A DNA stretch of 64,000 nt from Anaeromyxobacter dehalogenans 2CP-1 (GCF_000022145.1 NC_011891.1:186001-250000), one strand, 5' to 3'. Shown: positions 16,860 through 27,682, counted from the stretch's first letter. Numbers and translations are program-made. Notes: generated from the letters alone by a model not told the origin.

Positions 16860-19800
16860 TGGGCCGCGGGGCCTCCATCGGCGCCGCCCTGGGGGCCGTC
16901 GCCGGCGCGGTGGGCTGGCTCCTGCTCGGGCTCGCCGCGCTCGCCGGCGTGGCGCTCTCCGGCGCCGTCCTGGTTGCGTCCTGGGGGGTGGGCCGCCCGG
17001 TGGTCGCGAACGCGCTGGTGCGCGTCGCCGACGACGCGCTGGCCGGGAGCTTCCAGCTGGAGCGGATCACCGTCCTCCCGCGGGGCGGCATCGAGCTGCA
17101 CGGCCTGCGGGTGTTCGATCCGGAGGGCCGGCTGGTGCTCGAGGTCGGGCGCGCGGCGGTGTTCGCCGACCTCACCCGGCTCCGCAACCGCGTCATCGGC
17201 GTCACCGCCGAGCTGGACCGGCCCTCGGTGCTCGTCGAGGAGGGCGAGGGCGGGCTGTCCATCGCGCGGGCCTTCGCCCCCAGCCACCCCTCGCCGCCGC
17301 GCCCGCCCGGCGCCCCCGCGCCGCGTGACGACGGGTCCGGCTGGACGCTGCGCGTGGAGCGGCTCACGCTGCGCGGCGGCGACCTGTGGTGGGTGGACGG
17401 CGACGGGGCCACGCGGCTCGAGGCGCAGGCGCTCGACCTCGACGCGCGCGGCGTGATCGGGCCGCGGCGGGCCCGGGTCCAGCTCCGGCTGCGGGGCGCG
17501 GCCGACCTGCCGGTGCCGGGCGCGCTCGCGCTCGACGTGCGCCTGGCGCGCGACGGCGACCTCCTGCGGGTCTCGGTGCTCCGCGCCCGCCACGGGGACA
17601 CGGTGCTGGAGGCGATCGGGGAGGGCGACCTCGCCCGGCGCAGCGGGCGGCTGGCGATCACGCGGCTCGGGGTCGACTCGGAGAAGCTCCGCGCGCTCGC
17701 GCCGGGAGTGGCGCTGGGCGGCGACCTCGCCGCGGCGGGCTACGCCGAGTCGGATGGGGACGTCGCCACCGCCGCGCTGCACGTGGCGCCGCGGGCCGGG
17801 GAGTCGCGGGGCGGCGGCGACGCGGCGGTGGCGGTGCGGCTCGACGGGTCCCGCTCGCTCGGCGCCGAGGTGGCGCTCGACGCGCTCGACCCCTCGCGGA
17901 TCTGGTCGGGCCTGCCGCGCGGCGCGGTCACGCTGCGGGCGCGCGGCGGGCTGTCCGGCACGACCCTCGACGACCTGCGCGGCCGCGCCCAGGTGTCGCT
18001 CGCGCGCTCGACCTTGCGCGGCGGGGAGCTCGGCCCGGGCGAGCTGACGGCCCGCGCCGACCGCGGCAGCTGGGAGGTGGAGCGGCTCACGCTCCAGGCG
18101 CCGGGGGTGGCGGTGCTCGGGTCGGGCCGCTGGCGCGAGGGGGCGGGGGTCTCCGGTCGCATCTCCGCCGACGCCGGCGACCTGGCCCGCCTCGCCGCGA
18201 ACCTGGAGCGGCTGCTGGGCCAGGCGCTGCCGCCGCTCGCCGGGCGGGCGCGGGTCGAGGCGACGCTCTCCGGCACCTCGCGCGCCCCGGTGCTGGACGG
18301 CACGGTGGAGGGGCCGCACCTGGCGGTGGGGAGCTTCGCGCTCCACGGGGCGAAGGGGAGCGGGCACGTGGCCGGGCCGTTTCGGGCCGTCACCGGCCGG
18401 CTGCACCTCACCGCCGACCGGGTGCGCAGCGGCGGGGCCGAGCTGGCGCGCGCGCTGCTGCTCGACGCGGAGCTCGCGGCGGCGGACGCGCGCCTGGACG
18501 CCTCGGCGGACGTCCCGGCGCTGGGGCGGGAGCCGGTGGCGGTGCAGGCGCGCGCGCTCCGCACCGAGCGCGGCGACGAGGTGATCCTCCGCGAGCTCGC
18601 CATCGCGTACCCGGGCACCCGTTACGCGCTCACCGCGCCGGCGCGGCTGTCCCTCACCGGCCCGCGGGTGGACCGGCTCGAGCTCGCCTCCGGCGCCCAG
18701 CGCATCCGGCTGGAGGGCGGGATCGGGGCGCGCGGCGCGCTCGACGCCCGGGCCGAGGTCGAGGCGCTGCGCCTCGAGGGGCTGCCGGTGGGGGTGCTCC
18801 CGAGCGGCGCCGGGCTGGCGGGCGAGCTGAGCGCGCAGGCGTCGGCCTCCGGCACCACGCGGCGGCCGGTGGCGCAGGCGCACCTCACGCTCGCCGGGGC
18901 TCGGTTCCGCGGGCTCGACGGGCTGCGCGCCGTCGCCGACGCGGCCTGGGACGGCGGCGCCCGGCGCGCCCGGCTGGAGCTGTCGGCGGCGCGCGCGGCG
19001 GGCGGCACCGCCGACGTGCGCCTCGACCTGCCGCTGCCGCTGAAGGGCCGGCCGGGCGAGCCGGTGTCGGCCCGGGTCCGCGGGGAGGCGCTGCCGCTCG
19101 GCCCCATCCTGCAGGCGGGCGGCGCGGCGCTGCCCGCGAGCGGCGAGGTGTCGCTCGAGGTCGCGCTGGAGGGGGCGATCGGCGCGCCCTCGCTCCGGGC
19201 CGAGGCCTCGCTCACCGGCGGCGCGTGGGACGACCTGTCGGCCATCGGCCTCGGCCTCACGGCGGAGGCGCCGGGCGAGCGGCTTACGGCCAGGCTCGAG
19301 GCGACGCTGGAGGGGCGCCCGGCGGTCTCGGTGCGCGGCGAGGTGCCGCTCGACCTGTCCGACCTCCTTACCCCGCCCGCCGCCGCGCTCCGCGCGCTCC
19401 GCGCCGGCCACGCCGCCGTGGACGCGCGGGTGCCGGGGCTGGACCTCGCGGCGCTGGCGGGGCGGCTGGGCCTGCCGGACGATCTCGCCGGCCGGCTGAG
19501 CGGCGACGCGCGGCTGGAGGGGACGCTGTCGGCCCCGCGCGGGCGGGCCGCGTTCCAGGTGGACGGTGGGGCCGCGAGCGGGGTGAGCGGGCTGGAGGTG
19601 GCGCTCGAGGCGGAGGCCGGCGCGCACCGGGTGGGCGCCACCGTCCGCCTCGCCATGGGCGGCGTGGAGGTGCTGCGCGGCGAGGGGTCGCTCGCGGCGG
19701 CGCCGGAGCGGCTGCTGGCGCGCGGGGGGCTGCGCAGCGCGCCGCTCTCGGTGGTGCTGGTGGTGCCGCACGCGTCGCTCGCCCGCACCTCCACGAGCAC

Positions 19801-21382
19801 GCTCCTCGTCGAGGGGACGGTGGACGCGCGGCTCACCGCGGACGGGACGCTCGCGCTCCCCCGGCTCTCGCTCGAGGCGCAGGGGCGCGGGCTGCAGATC
19901 GAGGGCCGGCCGCTCGGCGACGTGACCTCCCAGGCGCGCTGGGCGGACGGGCGCGGCAGCGCCCGGGTGACGCTCGCGGCGAGGGCCGGCGGCACGCTCG
20001 AGGCGACCGCGGCCGTGGACGCGCCGCTCGGCCTCGACACCCGCGCCGCGGACCTGCGCCGCGCACCGGCGGAGCTCGCGCTGCGGGCCCGCGACCTCGA
20101 CCTCGGGTTCCTGCCGGCGGTGCTGTCCGGCTGGGTGCGGACCGCCTCCGGGAAGCTGCAGGCGGACGTGACCGCGCGGGGCCCGCTCGCGCGCCCGTCG
20201 CCGCGCGGGACGGTGCGGCTCGCCGACGGGCGGCTGGCGGTCTCGGAGTACGGCGACTGGACGCAGATCCAGGTGGACGCGTCCGTCACCGACGATGCGG
20301 TCGAGATCCGCCGGGTGGCGGCGCGCCGCGCGCACGGGTCGTTCGAGGCGCACGGCGCGCTGCGCGGGATGGGAGGGCCGGACGCGCGCCTGGAGGGCCG
20401 GATCGTCAGCCGCGAGCTGCCCATCATGCGCGCCGGCATGGAGCTCGCGACGCTCGACCTGCAGGTGGACGCGACCGGCGGCTACCAGCCAGGGGCGCTG
20501 CAGGTGAAGCTCACCGTGCCGCGCGGGACCATCCGGCTGCCGAAGCGCGCCCCCCGTGCGCTGCAGCCGCTGGAGCGCCGCCGCGACATCGTGGTCGGGC
20601 GCCAGCCGGAGCCGAAGCGCGCGCCGCTGCCGGTGCCGCGCGGTCCGGGGGATCGGCCGTTCACGCTCACCGCCCAGCTGGTCGCGCCGGGGCGGCTCAT
20701 GGTGGTGAGCGACAACCCGCGCATCCGCGTCGAGCTGAAGGCGAACGTCACGTACGAGCTCTCCGGCGCGAACGACTTCGCCACCGGCACCATCGAGGTG
20801 GTCCGCGGCGAGGTGGAGCCCATCGGCGGCCGCAACTTCCAGATCGAGCGGGGCAAGGTGACGTTCACCGGCGGCCCGCCCAGGGCGGCGCTGCTCGACG
20901 TCGAGGCGACGTACGACAACCCGGTCGCCAAGGTGACGGTGGCGGTGGCCGGCCCGGTCTCCGATCCGGAGATCCGCCTGTCCTCGCAGCCGCCCATGGA
21001 CGACGGGCAGATCGCGCTGCTCATCGCCACCGGCCGCACCGAGCTGAAGCCCGGCTCGGGCGGGGTGGGGACGCTCACCGGCGAGGAGGCGGGCCGGGCC
21101 GCCCTGGGCGCGGTCGCGACCCAGGCGTTCAAGAACCTCGTCGCCGACAAGCTCCCGCTCGACACGGTGGCGGTGGACGCGGGCGCGCTGCGCGCCGGCA
21201 AGTACGTCACCGACAAGATCTACGTCGGCTACACCCGCCGCTTCGACGTGCAGCTCGAGCAGGGCCAGAACGTGAACGAGGTGCGGGTGGAGTACCAGAT
21301 CACCCGCCGCTGGACGTTCGAGTCGCGCTACGGCGACGCGCAGTCCGGCGGCGCCAGCCTCATCTGGTCGAGGGACTACTGA
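16859..21382 (+). CDS. tamB: TamB-like AsmA-family translocation/assembly module protein
   Basis: A giant 1507-residue protein with one N-terminal membrane anchor (residues about 8-42) and a long beta-rich periplasmic body ending in the conserved TamB (DUF490) domain: IEVVRGEVEPIGGRNFQIE, KVTFTGGPPRA, then the barrel-like YVGYTRRFDVQLEQGQ and SLIWSRDY terminus. TamB spans the periplasm and works with TamA or as a lipid conduit. GTG at 16859 uses the last base of the tamA stop, so translation is coupled. The 3' end overlaps the convergent gene by 23 bases. Confidence 0.9.
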   Translation: MGRGASIGAALGAVAGAVGWLLLGLAALAGVALSGAVLVASWGVGRPVVANALVRVADDALAGSFQLERITVLPRGGIELHGLRVFDPEGRLVLEVGRAAVFADLTRLRNRVIGVTAELDRPSVLVEEGEGGLSIARAFAPSHPSPPRPPGAPAPRDDGSGWTLRVERLTLRGGDLWWVDGDGATRLEAQALDLDARGVIGPRRARVQLRLRGAADLPVPGALALDVRLARDGDLLRVSVLRARHGDTVLEAIGEGDLARRSGRLAITRLGVDSEKLRALAPGVALGGDLAAAGYAESDGDVATAALHVAPRAGESRGGGDAAVAVRLDGSRSLGAEVALDALDPSRIWSGLPRGAVTLRARGGLSGTTLDDLRGRAQVSLARSTLRGGELGPGELTARADRGSWEVERLTLQAPGVAVLGSGRWREGAGVSGRISADAGDLARLAANLERLLGQALPPLAGRARVEATLSGTSRAPVLDGTVEGPHLAVGSFALHGAKGSGHVAGPFRAVTGRLHLTADRVRSGGAELARALLLDAELAAADARLDASADVPALGREPVAVQARALRTERGDEVILRELAIAYPGTRYALTAPARLSLTGPRVDRLELASGAQRIRLEGGIGARGALDARAEVEALRLEGLPVGVLPSGAGLAGELSAQASASGTTRRPVAQAHLTLAGARFRGLDGLRAVADAAWDGGARRARLELSAARAAGGTADVRLDLPLPLKGRPGEPVSARVRGEALPLGPILQAGGAALPASGEVSLEVALEGAIGAPSLRAEASLTGGAWDDLSAIGLGLTAEAPGERLTARLEATLEGRPAVSVRGEVPLDLSDLLTPPAAALRALRAGHAAVDARVPGLDLAALAGRLGLPDDLAGRLSGDARLEGTLSAPRGRAAFQVDGGAASGVSGLEVALEAEAGAHRVGATVRLAMGGVEVLRGEGSLAAAPERLLARGGLRSAPLSVVLVVPHASLARTSTSTLLVEGTVDARLTADGTLALPRLSLEAQGRGLQIEGRPLGDVTSQARWADGRGSARVTLAARAGGTLEATAAVDAPLGLDTRAADLRRAPAELALRARDLDLGFLPAVLSGWVRTASGKLQADVTARGPLARPSPRGTVRLADGRLAVSEYGDWTQIQVDASVTDDAVEIRRVAARRAHGSFEAHGALRGMGGPDARLEGRIVSRELPIMRAGMELATLDLQVDATGGYQPGALQVKLTVPRGTIRLPKRAPRALQPLERRRDIVVGRQPEPKRAPLPVPRGPGDRPFTLTAQLVAPGRLMVVSDNPRIRVELKANVTYELSGANDFATGTIEVVRGEVEPIGGRNFQIERGKVTFTGGPPRAALLDVEATYDNPVAKVTVAVAGPVSDPEIRLSSQPPMDDGQIALLIATGRTELKPGSGGVGTLTGEEAGRAALGAVATQAFKNLVADKLPLDTVAVDAGALRAGKYVTDKIYVGYTRRFDVQLEQGQNVNEVRVEYQITRRWTFESRYGDAQSGGASLIWSRDY

Positions 21383-22550
21383 CCGCCTCGGCGTGCGCCT
21401 CCGCCGGCGCGGCCCGCGCGCAGCGCCACAGCTCGCGTGCGATCCAGGCGGCGAGCAGGAGCCAGAGCAGCGAGCGCACCACGCCGTCCGGGTGGAACAC
21501 GTGGTCCCGGAACCAGGGCTCCCAGCGCCGCGCCCGGACCTCGAACGCGATGTGGAAGTCGGCCACCGAGGCCGCGCAGAGCACGAGGAACAAGCCGGCG
21601 GGGGCGGCGGCGAGCGCGCCGGCCAGGAACCCGTACAGCGCGTACTGCGGGCTCCAGACCTTGTTCGTGGCGATCCAGGCGGTGAGCGCGAGCGCGACGC
21701 CGAGCCGCACCGCCCGCCCGGCGTCGCCCCCCGACCGCGCGGCGCGCCAGGCCGCGGCGCAGGCGAGCGCCACCGCGAGGAGCATCGGCCCGGTGGAGAG
21801 GACCTCGAGCAGCGGCCCGCGCCCCACCCCCAGCGCGTCCCAGATCGAGTTCTCGGCGCCGCGCCCGGCGTTGAAGCGGAAGAACCAGCTCCAGCCCGCC
21901 GGCGCGGCGAGCGCGAAGGGCAGGTTCACCGCGAGGAGCGCGGCGGCGAGGCCGGCCCCGAAGCGGAGCAGCGGCGCGCGCGCCCCGTCGCCGGCGAGCG
22001 CGAGGAGCGCCGGCGGGGCGAGCACGCCCGGGAACAGCTTCGCCGAGGTGCCGAGGGCGGTGAGCGCCCCGCCCGCGCCGGGCCGGTCGCGCGCGAGCGC
22101 GAGCAGCGCCCCGCAGAGGAGCGCGATCGGCAGGAGATCCCAGTTCAGCCCGGCGTAGTACACGAGCGCCGGCGTCGCCCCGAGCCAGAACGGGCGCGCC
22201 CCGGGCAGCCGCTCCAGCGCGAGCAGCGCCGCGAACAGGCACAGCGCCAGCACGGCGTAGCTCACGGTGAAGTGCCCGAGCGCGCCGCCCGGGGCGAAGC
22301 TGGGGAGCCAGAGCGCGATCCCCAGCAGCACCGGGTACTCGATCCGATCCTCGAGGTACGGCAGCGGCCGGCCGCCGCCCAGGTAGCGGTCGCCGTGCAG
22401 GGCGATGACGTCGGAGTAGCAGTGGTGCTGGAACGACCAGAAGCGGTAGCCCGCGCCGGCGTGCGAGGTCCCGCGCGCGACGTTCAGGTAGCCGATCGCC
22501 AGCCACGCAGCGGCGAGGCCGAAGGTGAGGAGCCGGGCCCGGGAGGTCAC
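21360..22550 (-). CDS. Polytopic membrane protein, GT87/DUF2029-like
   Basis: A 396-residue protein with about ten hydrophobic segments. The FQHHCYSDVIALHG and YPVLLGIALWLPS segments near the N-terminus, an acidic first loop, and NKVWSPQYALYGF near residue 305 resemble the lipid-linked-sugar-dependent GT-C mannosyltransferases of family 87 (DUF2029). Function would be sugar transfer from a polyprenyl donor at the outer face of the inner membrane. GTG start has TAACGT 9 bases upstream and no Shine-Dalgarno. Substrate is unknown. Confidence 0.6.
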   Translation of the reverse strand: MTSRARLLTFGLAAAWLAIGYLNVARGTSHAGAGYRFWSFQHHCYSDVIALHGDRYLGGGRPLPYLEDRIEYPVLLGIALWLPSFAPGGALGHFTVSYAVLALCLFAALLALERLPGARPFWLGATPALVYYAGLNWDLLPIALLCGALLALARDRPGAGGALTALGTSAKLFPGVLAPPALLALAGDGARAPLLRFGAGLAAALLAVNLPFALAAPAGWSWFFRFNAGRGAENSIWDALGVGRGPLLEVLSTGPMLLAVALACAAAWRAARSGGDAGRAVRLGVALALTAWIATNKVWSPQYALYGFLAGALAAAPAGLFLVLCAASVADFHIAFEVRARRWEPWFRDHVFHPDGVVRSLLWLLLAAWIARELWRCARAAPAEAHAEAVSSPSTR

Positions 22551-22652
22551 GCGGGCGCGACGTTAGCACGCGGCGGGCGGGCGCCGGCGGGGAAGGCGGC
22601 CGGGCGGGCGCGGGCGCGGCCCAGGGCCGAACATGACACGCAGGAGGTCGCG

Positions 22653-22805
22653 ATGCTCTGGCTGCTGGCGTCGGTGCTGCTGCTCGTCTGGATCGTCTCG
22701 CTCGCGTTCAAGGTGACGGTGGGCGCCATCCACCTGCTCCTCGTCGCGGCGCTGGTGCTCTACGTGCTGGGCTTCGTCCGGGGCCGCCACCGGACGGTCA
22801 CCTGA
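22653..22805 (+). CDS. Small membrane protein, lmo0937 family
   Basis: Fifty residues: MLWLLASVLLLVWIVSLAFK, a short linker, then a second hydrophobic segment and a basic tail GRHR. This matches the lmo0937-type two-helix membrane proteins, whose function is not known. AGGAGG at 22642-22647 lies 5 bases before the ATG, supporting translation. Confidence 0.8.
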   Translation: MLWLLASVLLLVWIVSLAFKVTVGAIHLLLVAALVLYVLGFVRGRHRTVT

Positions 22806-22876
22806 CGGGCGGCCGCGGGTCGGGGTGCCGCGCGGGCGGCGCGCCGCCCGCGCGCCTCGGGTAACATCGCGCGCCG

Positions 22877-23539
22877 GTGACCCCGCTCCAGCGCCTCGCC
22901 GACGCGCTCGCCGCGCTCGTCTCGACCACCGGGCCGTACGCGCCGGGGATCCTGTTCCTCGCCACCCTGGTCGAGTACGTGTTCCCGCCATTCCCCGGCG
23001 ACCTGCTGGTGGTCCTCGGCGCCTGGTACGCGGTGGAGGGCGCCATCTCCTGGCCGGTCACGTTCGTCTCGGTCACCGCCGGCGGCCTGGCGGGCGCGTG
23101 GCTGGACCACCGGGTCGGTGCGGCGCTCGGGCGGCGGCTGGACGCGCGCGCCGCCCGCCACGGCGCGCTCTCGGTGCAGGCCCGGCGGCTGGCGCGGTTC
23201 GAGGCGAGCTATAGGCGCTGGGGCGGGTGGCTGCTCGTCGCGAACCGCTTCCTGCCCGGCGTCCGGGCGTTCATCTTCATCGGCGCGGGCGCGTCCCGGA
23301 TCCCGCTCCGCCGCGTGCTCCTCCTCGGCGGCCTGTCCGCCGCGCTCTGGAACGCCGTGCTGCTCGCGGCCGGCGCGTTCCTGGCGCACAACCAGGAGGA
23401 GCTCATCCAGCTCGTGCAGCGGTACACGAACGCGGCGTGGGCCGCGCTCGCCGCCTGCGCGCTGCTCTGGGTCCTCGGGCTCGCCTGGCGCCGGGCCGCC
23501 CGGCGCCGCGCCGCGGCGGACGGCGAGGAGGAGGCGTGA
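22877..23539 (+). CDS. DedA-family membrane protein
   Basis: A 220-residue SNARE-associated/DedA (VTT) protein. Visible family traits are VEYVFPPFPGD near residue 35, RRLARFEASYRRWGGWLLVANRFLPGVR with the conserved acidic and arginine residues, and the FIFIGAGASRI segment. DedA proteins move polyprenyl phosphates or phosphatidylethanolamine across the inner membrane. GTG start has TAACAT 9 bases before it and no ribosome site. Its TGA overlaps the GTG of the next gene. Confidence 0.88.
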   Translation: MTPLQRLADALAALVSTTGPYAPGILFLATLVEYVFPPFPGDLLVVLGAWYAVEGAISWPVTFVSVTAGGLAGAWLDHRVGAALGRRLDARAARHGALSVQARRLARFEASYRRWGGWLLVANRFLPGVRAFIFIGAGASRIPLRRVLLLGGLSAALWNAVLLAAGAFLAHNQEELIQLVQRYTNAAWAALAACALLWVLGLAWRRAARRRAAADGEEEA

Positions 23540-24519
23540 TCGCGCTCGCGGCGGCGGCGCTGCTCGCGGCGCTCCCGGAGGGGCAGGCGCGCTACCGCGT
23601 CGAGCTCTCCGGCGAGCCGGTGGGCGCGGCGGAGCTGCGGGTCGCCTGCGCCGGGGCGCGGTGCGTCCTGAGCTTCGGCACGTGGCTGCGAGCGCCGGAG
23701 GAGGCCGGCGGCGCGGTGCGGGTGCGCCGGATCGAGGCGGAGGTGGATCGCGAGGGGCGGCTTTCGGGTGCGGTGCGCCGGACCGAGGACGGCGCGCCGC
23801 GGGCGGCGAGCGCGCCGCCGGGGCGGGTGCCGGCGTCGGCGGCGGAGCTGGCGCTCCTCGCGGCGTCGGCGCGCGCGGCCCGGGGCACCGCGGCGTGCCT
23901 CGCCGCCTTCGACGAGGAGGGCGGGCGCGCCGGCCTCGCCTGCGCCGGGCCGGCGCTGGCGGACGGGGCGGTGGTGCTCGACGTGCTGGGCGAGCGGGAG
24001 GAGGTGCGCCCGGGCCCCGACGGCTTCCCCGACGAGGTGCGGCTCCCGGAGCAGGGCGCGCGCTTCGTCCGCGATCCCGCGGCCGCGCCGCCGGCCCGGG
24101 CGCCGCGGCTGCCGGTCCGCGTGGCCGGCCCGGCCGATCCGGGCCGCGCCCGCGCGTTCTGCGGGCGCGCGGTCGACGCGCCGGCGCCGGCCCCGCCGCC
24201 CGCCGCGGCCCCGCCCGCGCGGCCGGGGCCGGGCGACTGCCGCGCGCAGGCGGCCGCCTGGATCGCGGCGGCGCGGCGCGCCGGGCTCGAGGCGCGCCAG
24301 GCGGTGGGCGTGGCGCACGACGGGGCCGGCTTCACCTGGCACGCCTGGGCGGAGGTGCGCGGCCCGTCGGGCTGGATCGCGATCGACCCGGCCTTCGGCG
24401 AGGCGCCCGCGCGGGGGCCGCGCTTCACGGTGGCGCGGTTCACGATGGGTGACGAGGCCGCGCGCGCCGCCGCGGGCCGCGAGATCCTCGCCTGCTGGGG
24501 ACGGGGGCGGGTGAGGTAG
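23536..24519 (+). CDS. Secreted transglutaminase-like cysteine protein
   Basis: A 327-residue protein with a short hydrophobic N-terminus and a C-terminal transglutaminase-like core holding the triad C235 (GDCRAQA), H269 (FTWHAWAEV) and D284 (IAIDPAFGE). Such domains in bacteria are usually peptidases or amidases. The N-terminal 150 residues look like a beta-rich domain with no recognised family; a proline/alanine linker (about 208-230) separates the two. The start GTG overlaps the DedA stop. Confidence 0.75.
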   Translation: MIALAAAALLAALPEGQARYRVELSGEPVGAAELRVACAGARCVLSFGTWLRAPEEAGGAVRVRRIEAEVDREGRLSGAVRRTEDGAPRAASAPPGRVPASAAELALLAASARAARGTAACLAAFDEEGGRAGLACAGPALADGAVVLDVLGEREEVRPGPDGFPDEVRLPEQGARFVRDPAAAPPARAPRLPVRVAGPADPGRARAFCGRAVDAPAPAPPPAAAPPARPGPGDCRAQAAAWIAAARRAGLEARQAVGVAHDGAGFTWHAWAEVRGPSGWIAIDPAFGEAPARGPRFTVARFTMGDEAARAAAGREILACWGRGRVR

Positions 24520-24586
24520 GCGCCGCGCCCACTCGCCGTGGAACGCCGCCGTTCCGGACCGGGCGGACGCAGCGTAGGATTCGCCG

Positions 24587-25258
24587 GTGCGCAGCCGCAC
24601 CGCCCATCGCCCCGCCCGCAAGGCCCCGCCCACCATCGACCGCACCGCGACGCTCGCGCTCGCCGACCGGGCCCGCGCGCGCGGCCGCCGCCGCAAGGCG
24701 GTGGCGCTGTACCAGCGCGTGCTCGCGCAGCACCCGGACGACCTCGCGGTCCACGGCAAGGTGGCGCCGCTGCTCGCCGCGCGCGGCGATCGCGACGGGG
24801 CGCTGCGCAGCTTCCGCGCCGCCATCGACGGGCACCGCCGCGCCGGGTTCGTGGACCGCGCGCTGGCGGTGCTGGCGCAGGCCACCGAGGCGTTCCCGCG
24901 CGACGACGCCCTGTGGGACGAGATGGCGAACCTGGAGCTGTCGCGCGGGCGGCGCGCCGACGCGGTGGCGGCGCTGGTGCGCGGCGGCCGCACGCTGCTC
25001 GCGGCGCGCGCGCTCGGCCCGGCGGAGCGGCTGCTGCACGCGGCGGGACGGCTCGAGCCCTGGCACGGCGAGGCCACGCTGCTCCTCGCGCGCGCCTGGG
25101 CGCGCTCCGGCCGCCGCCGCGACGCGGTCCGGCTGCTGGAGGGCCTGGCGGAGCGGACCGGCGGGCGCACCCGCGCCGCGGCCCGCGCGCTCGCGCTGCG
25201 GCTCTCGCCGACGCCGTCGCGGCTCTGGCGCTGGCTGCGGCGCGGCGCCGCCGCCTGA
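24587..25258 (+). CDS. TPR-repeat protein
   Basis: A 223-residue basic helical protein. Tetratricopeptide-like repeats are seen at about 32-65 (RRRKAVALYQRVLAQHPDD), 66-100 (GDRDGALRSFRAAIDGH), 101-135 and 165-205. TPRs bind other proteins; no enzyme domain is present. The C-terminus is tryptophan- and arginine-rich. GTG start with TAGGAT at 24575-24580 and no ribosome site. No partner is evident. Confidence 0.7.
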   Translation: MRSRTAHRPARKAPPTIDRTATLALADRARARGRRRKAVALYQRVLAQHPDDLAVHGKVAPLLAARGDRDGALRSFRAAIDGHRRAGFVDRALAVLAQATEAFPRDDALWDEMANLELSRGRRADAVAALVRGGRTLLAARALGPAERLLHAAGRLEPWHGEATLLLARAWARSGRRRDAVRLLEGLAERTGGRTRAAARALALRLSPTPSRLWRWLRRGAAA

Positions 25259-25261
25259 GGG

Positions 25262-25350
25262 GCGGCGGACCCGTCCGCCGGCTGCGCGGGACCGTGATCT
25301 CGCGCCGCCGCGTTCGCGGGCTCGCGCGAGGTCCCCGCGGGCGACGGCGG
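25262..25350. repeat. Composite hairpin repeat, copy B
   Basis: Lies between convergent stops. First a hairpin CGGCGGAC/GTCCGCCG (25263-25280), then from 25294 GTGATCTCGCGC ... GCGGGCTCGCGCGAGGTC followed by CCCGCGGGCG, which closely matches the second module of copy A. Probably a bidirectional terminator region. Confidence 0.65.
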
Positions 25351-25353
25351 CGG

Positions 25354-26502
25354 TCAGCCCGCGCGCCGCGCCAGGAAGCGCGCCAGCGCGCTCGCCTTCG
25401 GCACCAGCGAGCCGAGGTCCACCTCCTCGCCGGGCGTGTGGAACGCCTTGCCGCGGGGGCCGAGCGCATCGATGGTGGGGATGCCGAGCGCGCCGGTGGT
25501 GCAGGCGTCGGAGCCGCCCCCGGCGAGCGGGGCCTCGCCCTGGCCCAGGCCGCACTCGCGCTGGCAGTCGCCGTACTCCTTCGCGAGCGCCGACGAGGCC
25601 GGGGTGCGCTCCAGCGGATCGCGCCAGGCGCCCGCGGTCACCTCGAGCTCCGTCCCGGGGATGGCGGCCTCCCGCGCGGCCGCCTCCACCGCCTCGCGCA
25701 GCGCCTGCCCGTCCGCCACCGTCTCGAAGCGCAGGTCCACCTCGCACGAGGCCGAGGCCGGCACGGTGTTCTTGGTGGTGCCGCCGGCGATGGTCCCCAC
25801 GTTCACGGTCAGCCCGCGCGCGTAGTCGGTGAGCGCCTGGGCGCGATCGACGAACCGCGCCAGCGACCAGATCGCGCTCCGGCCCTTCTCGTGCTCGTTC
25901 CCGGAGTGCGCCGCGACCCCGCGCGCCTCGACCCGCACCGACGCCACGCCCTTGCGGCGGGTGACCACCAGGTCGCCCGGGCGCCCGGACTCGAAGCCGA
26001 GCGCGCAGGCGGCGCCCGCCGCGTGGGCGCGGATCACCGCCTGCGACTCGGGGGAGCCCACCTCCTCCTCGGAGACGAGCACGCCCCGCACCGCGACCCG
26101 CTCCAGCAGCCCGGCGCGCTTCGCCGCGGCCAGCCCGAACAGCATCGCCACGATGCCGCCCTTCATGTCGAAGGCGCCCGGCCCCCGCGCCCGGTCGCCG
26201 TCGCGGCGGAAGCCCTCGAACGTGCCCGGCGGGAACACCGTGTCGGTGTGGCCGAGGAGGAACACCGGCGCGCCCGCGGCGCGGCCGGTGAACAGGACGT
26301 GCGGTCCGTAGTGGTGCGAGGGGCGCAGCTCCACGTCCATGGCGAGCGTGCGGAGCTGCCCCGCCACCACGTTCGCGACCGCCTCGACCCCGGCGCGGTT
26401 CTGCGTGAAGGAGTTCTGCGCCACCAGGCGCTCCAGCAGCGCCTCCATGGCGCCGCGCTGTCCCTGCAGCCAGGTGAGCGCGTCCTCGATGCGAGCGGCC
26501 AT
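25354..26502 (-). CDS. M20-family zinc peptidase (carboxypeptidase G2-like)
   Basis: A 382-residue M20 metallopeptidase of the glutamate carboxypeptidase type. Metal and catalytic residues are visible: LLGHTDTVFPPG, GPGAFDMKGG, the catalytic pair SEEEVGSPES, GFESGR, and a late His in AFHTPGEEVDLGS. The dimerisation domain begins near KGVASVRVEARGVAAHSG. ATG at 26502 begins the conserved part; an upstream extension is low-complexity. It is divergent from argC, so removal of an acyl group in arginine synthesis (an ArgE-type role) is possible but unproven. Confidence 0.85.
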   Translation of the reverse strand: MAARIEDALTWLQGQRGAMEALLERLVAQNSFTQNRAGVEAVANVVAGQLRTLAMDVELRPSHHYGPHVLFTGRAAGAPVFLLGHTDTVFPPGTFEGFRRDGDRARGPGAFDMKGGIVAMLFGLAAAKRAGLLERVAVRGVLVSEEEVGSPESQAVIRAHAAGAACALGFESGRPGDLVVTRRKGVASVRVEARGVAAHSGNEHEKGRSAIWSLARFVDRAQALTDYARGLTVNVGTIAGGTTKNTVPASASCEVDLRFETVADGQALREAVEAAAREAAIPGTELEVTAGAWRDPLERTPASSALAKEYGDCQRECGLGQGEAPLAGGGSDACTTGALGIPTIDALGPRGKAFHTPGEEVDLGSLVPKASALARFLARRAG

Positions 26503-26603
26503 CCGTGTCGTCCCCGGCCCGGCGACGCCCGCCAGCGGCGGGCGCGCGGGGCAAAGCCCGCGCGGGCGGCGCGTCGGCGCTGGCCGGGCGAGGGCGCTCC
26601 CGG

Positions 26604-26609
26604 TATAAG
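26604..26609 (+). promoter_or_regulatory. -10 hexamer of argC, probable leaderless start
   Basis: TATAAG ends 8 bases before the argC ATG and no Shine-Dalgarno is present. TGGCCG at 26581-26586 is a weak -35 at a 17-base spacing. Confidence 0.45.
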
Positions 26610-26617
26610 GGCGGCGC

Positions 26618-27678
<1,061 letters not shown>

Positions 27679-27682
<4 letters not shown>

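Noticed and set aside
16856-20353. 1165-codon open frame antisense to tamB, and similar long antisense frames over ahcY, metK, ptsI and others
   Set aside because: They have Arg/Ala/Pro-rich shadow composition, no ribosome sites and no domain signatures; very high GC removes stop codons in those frames.
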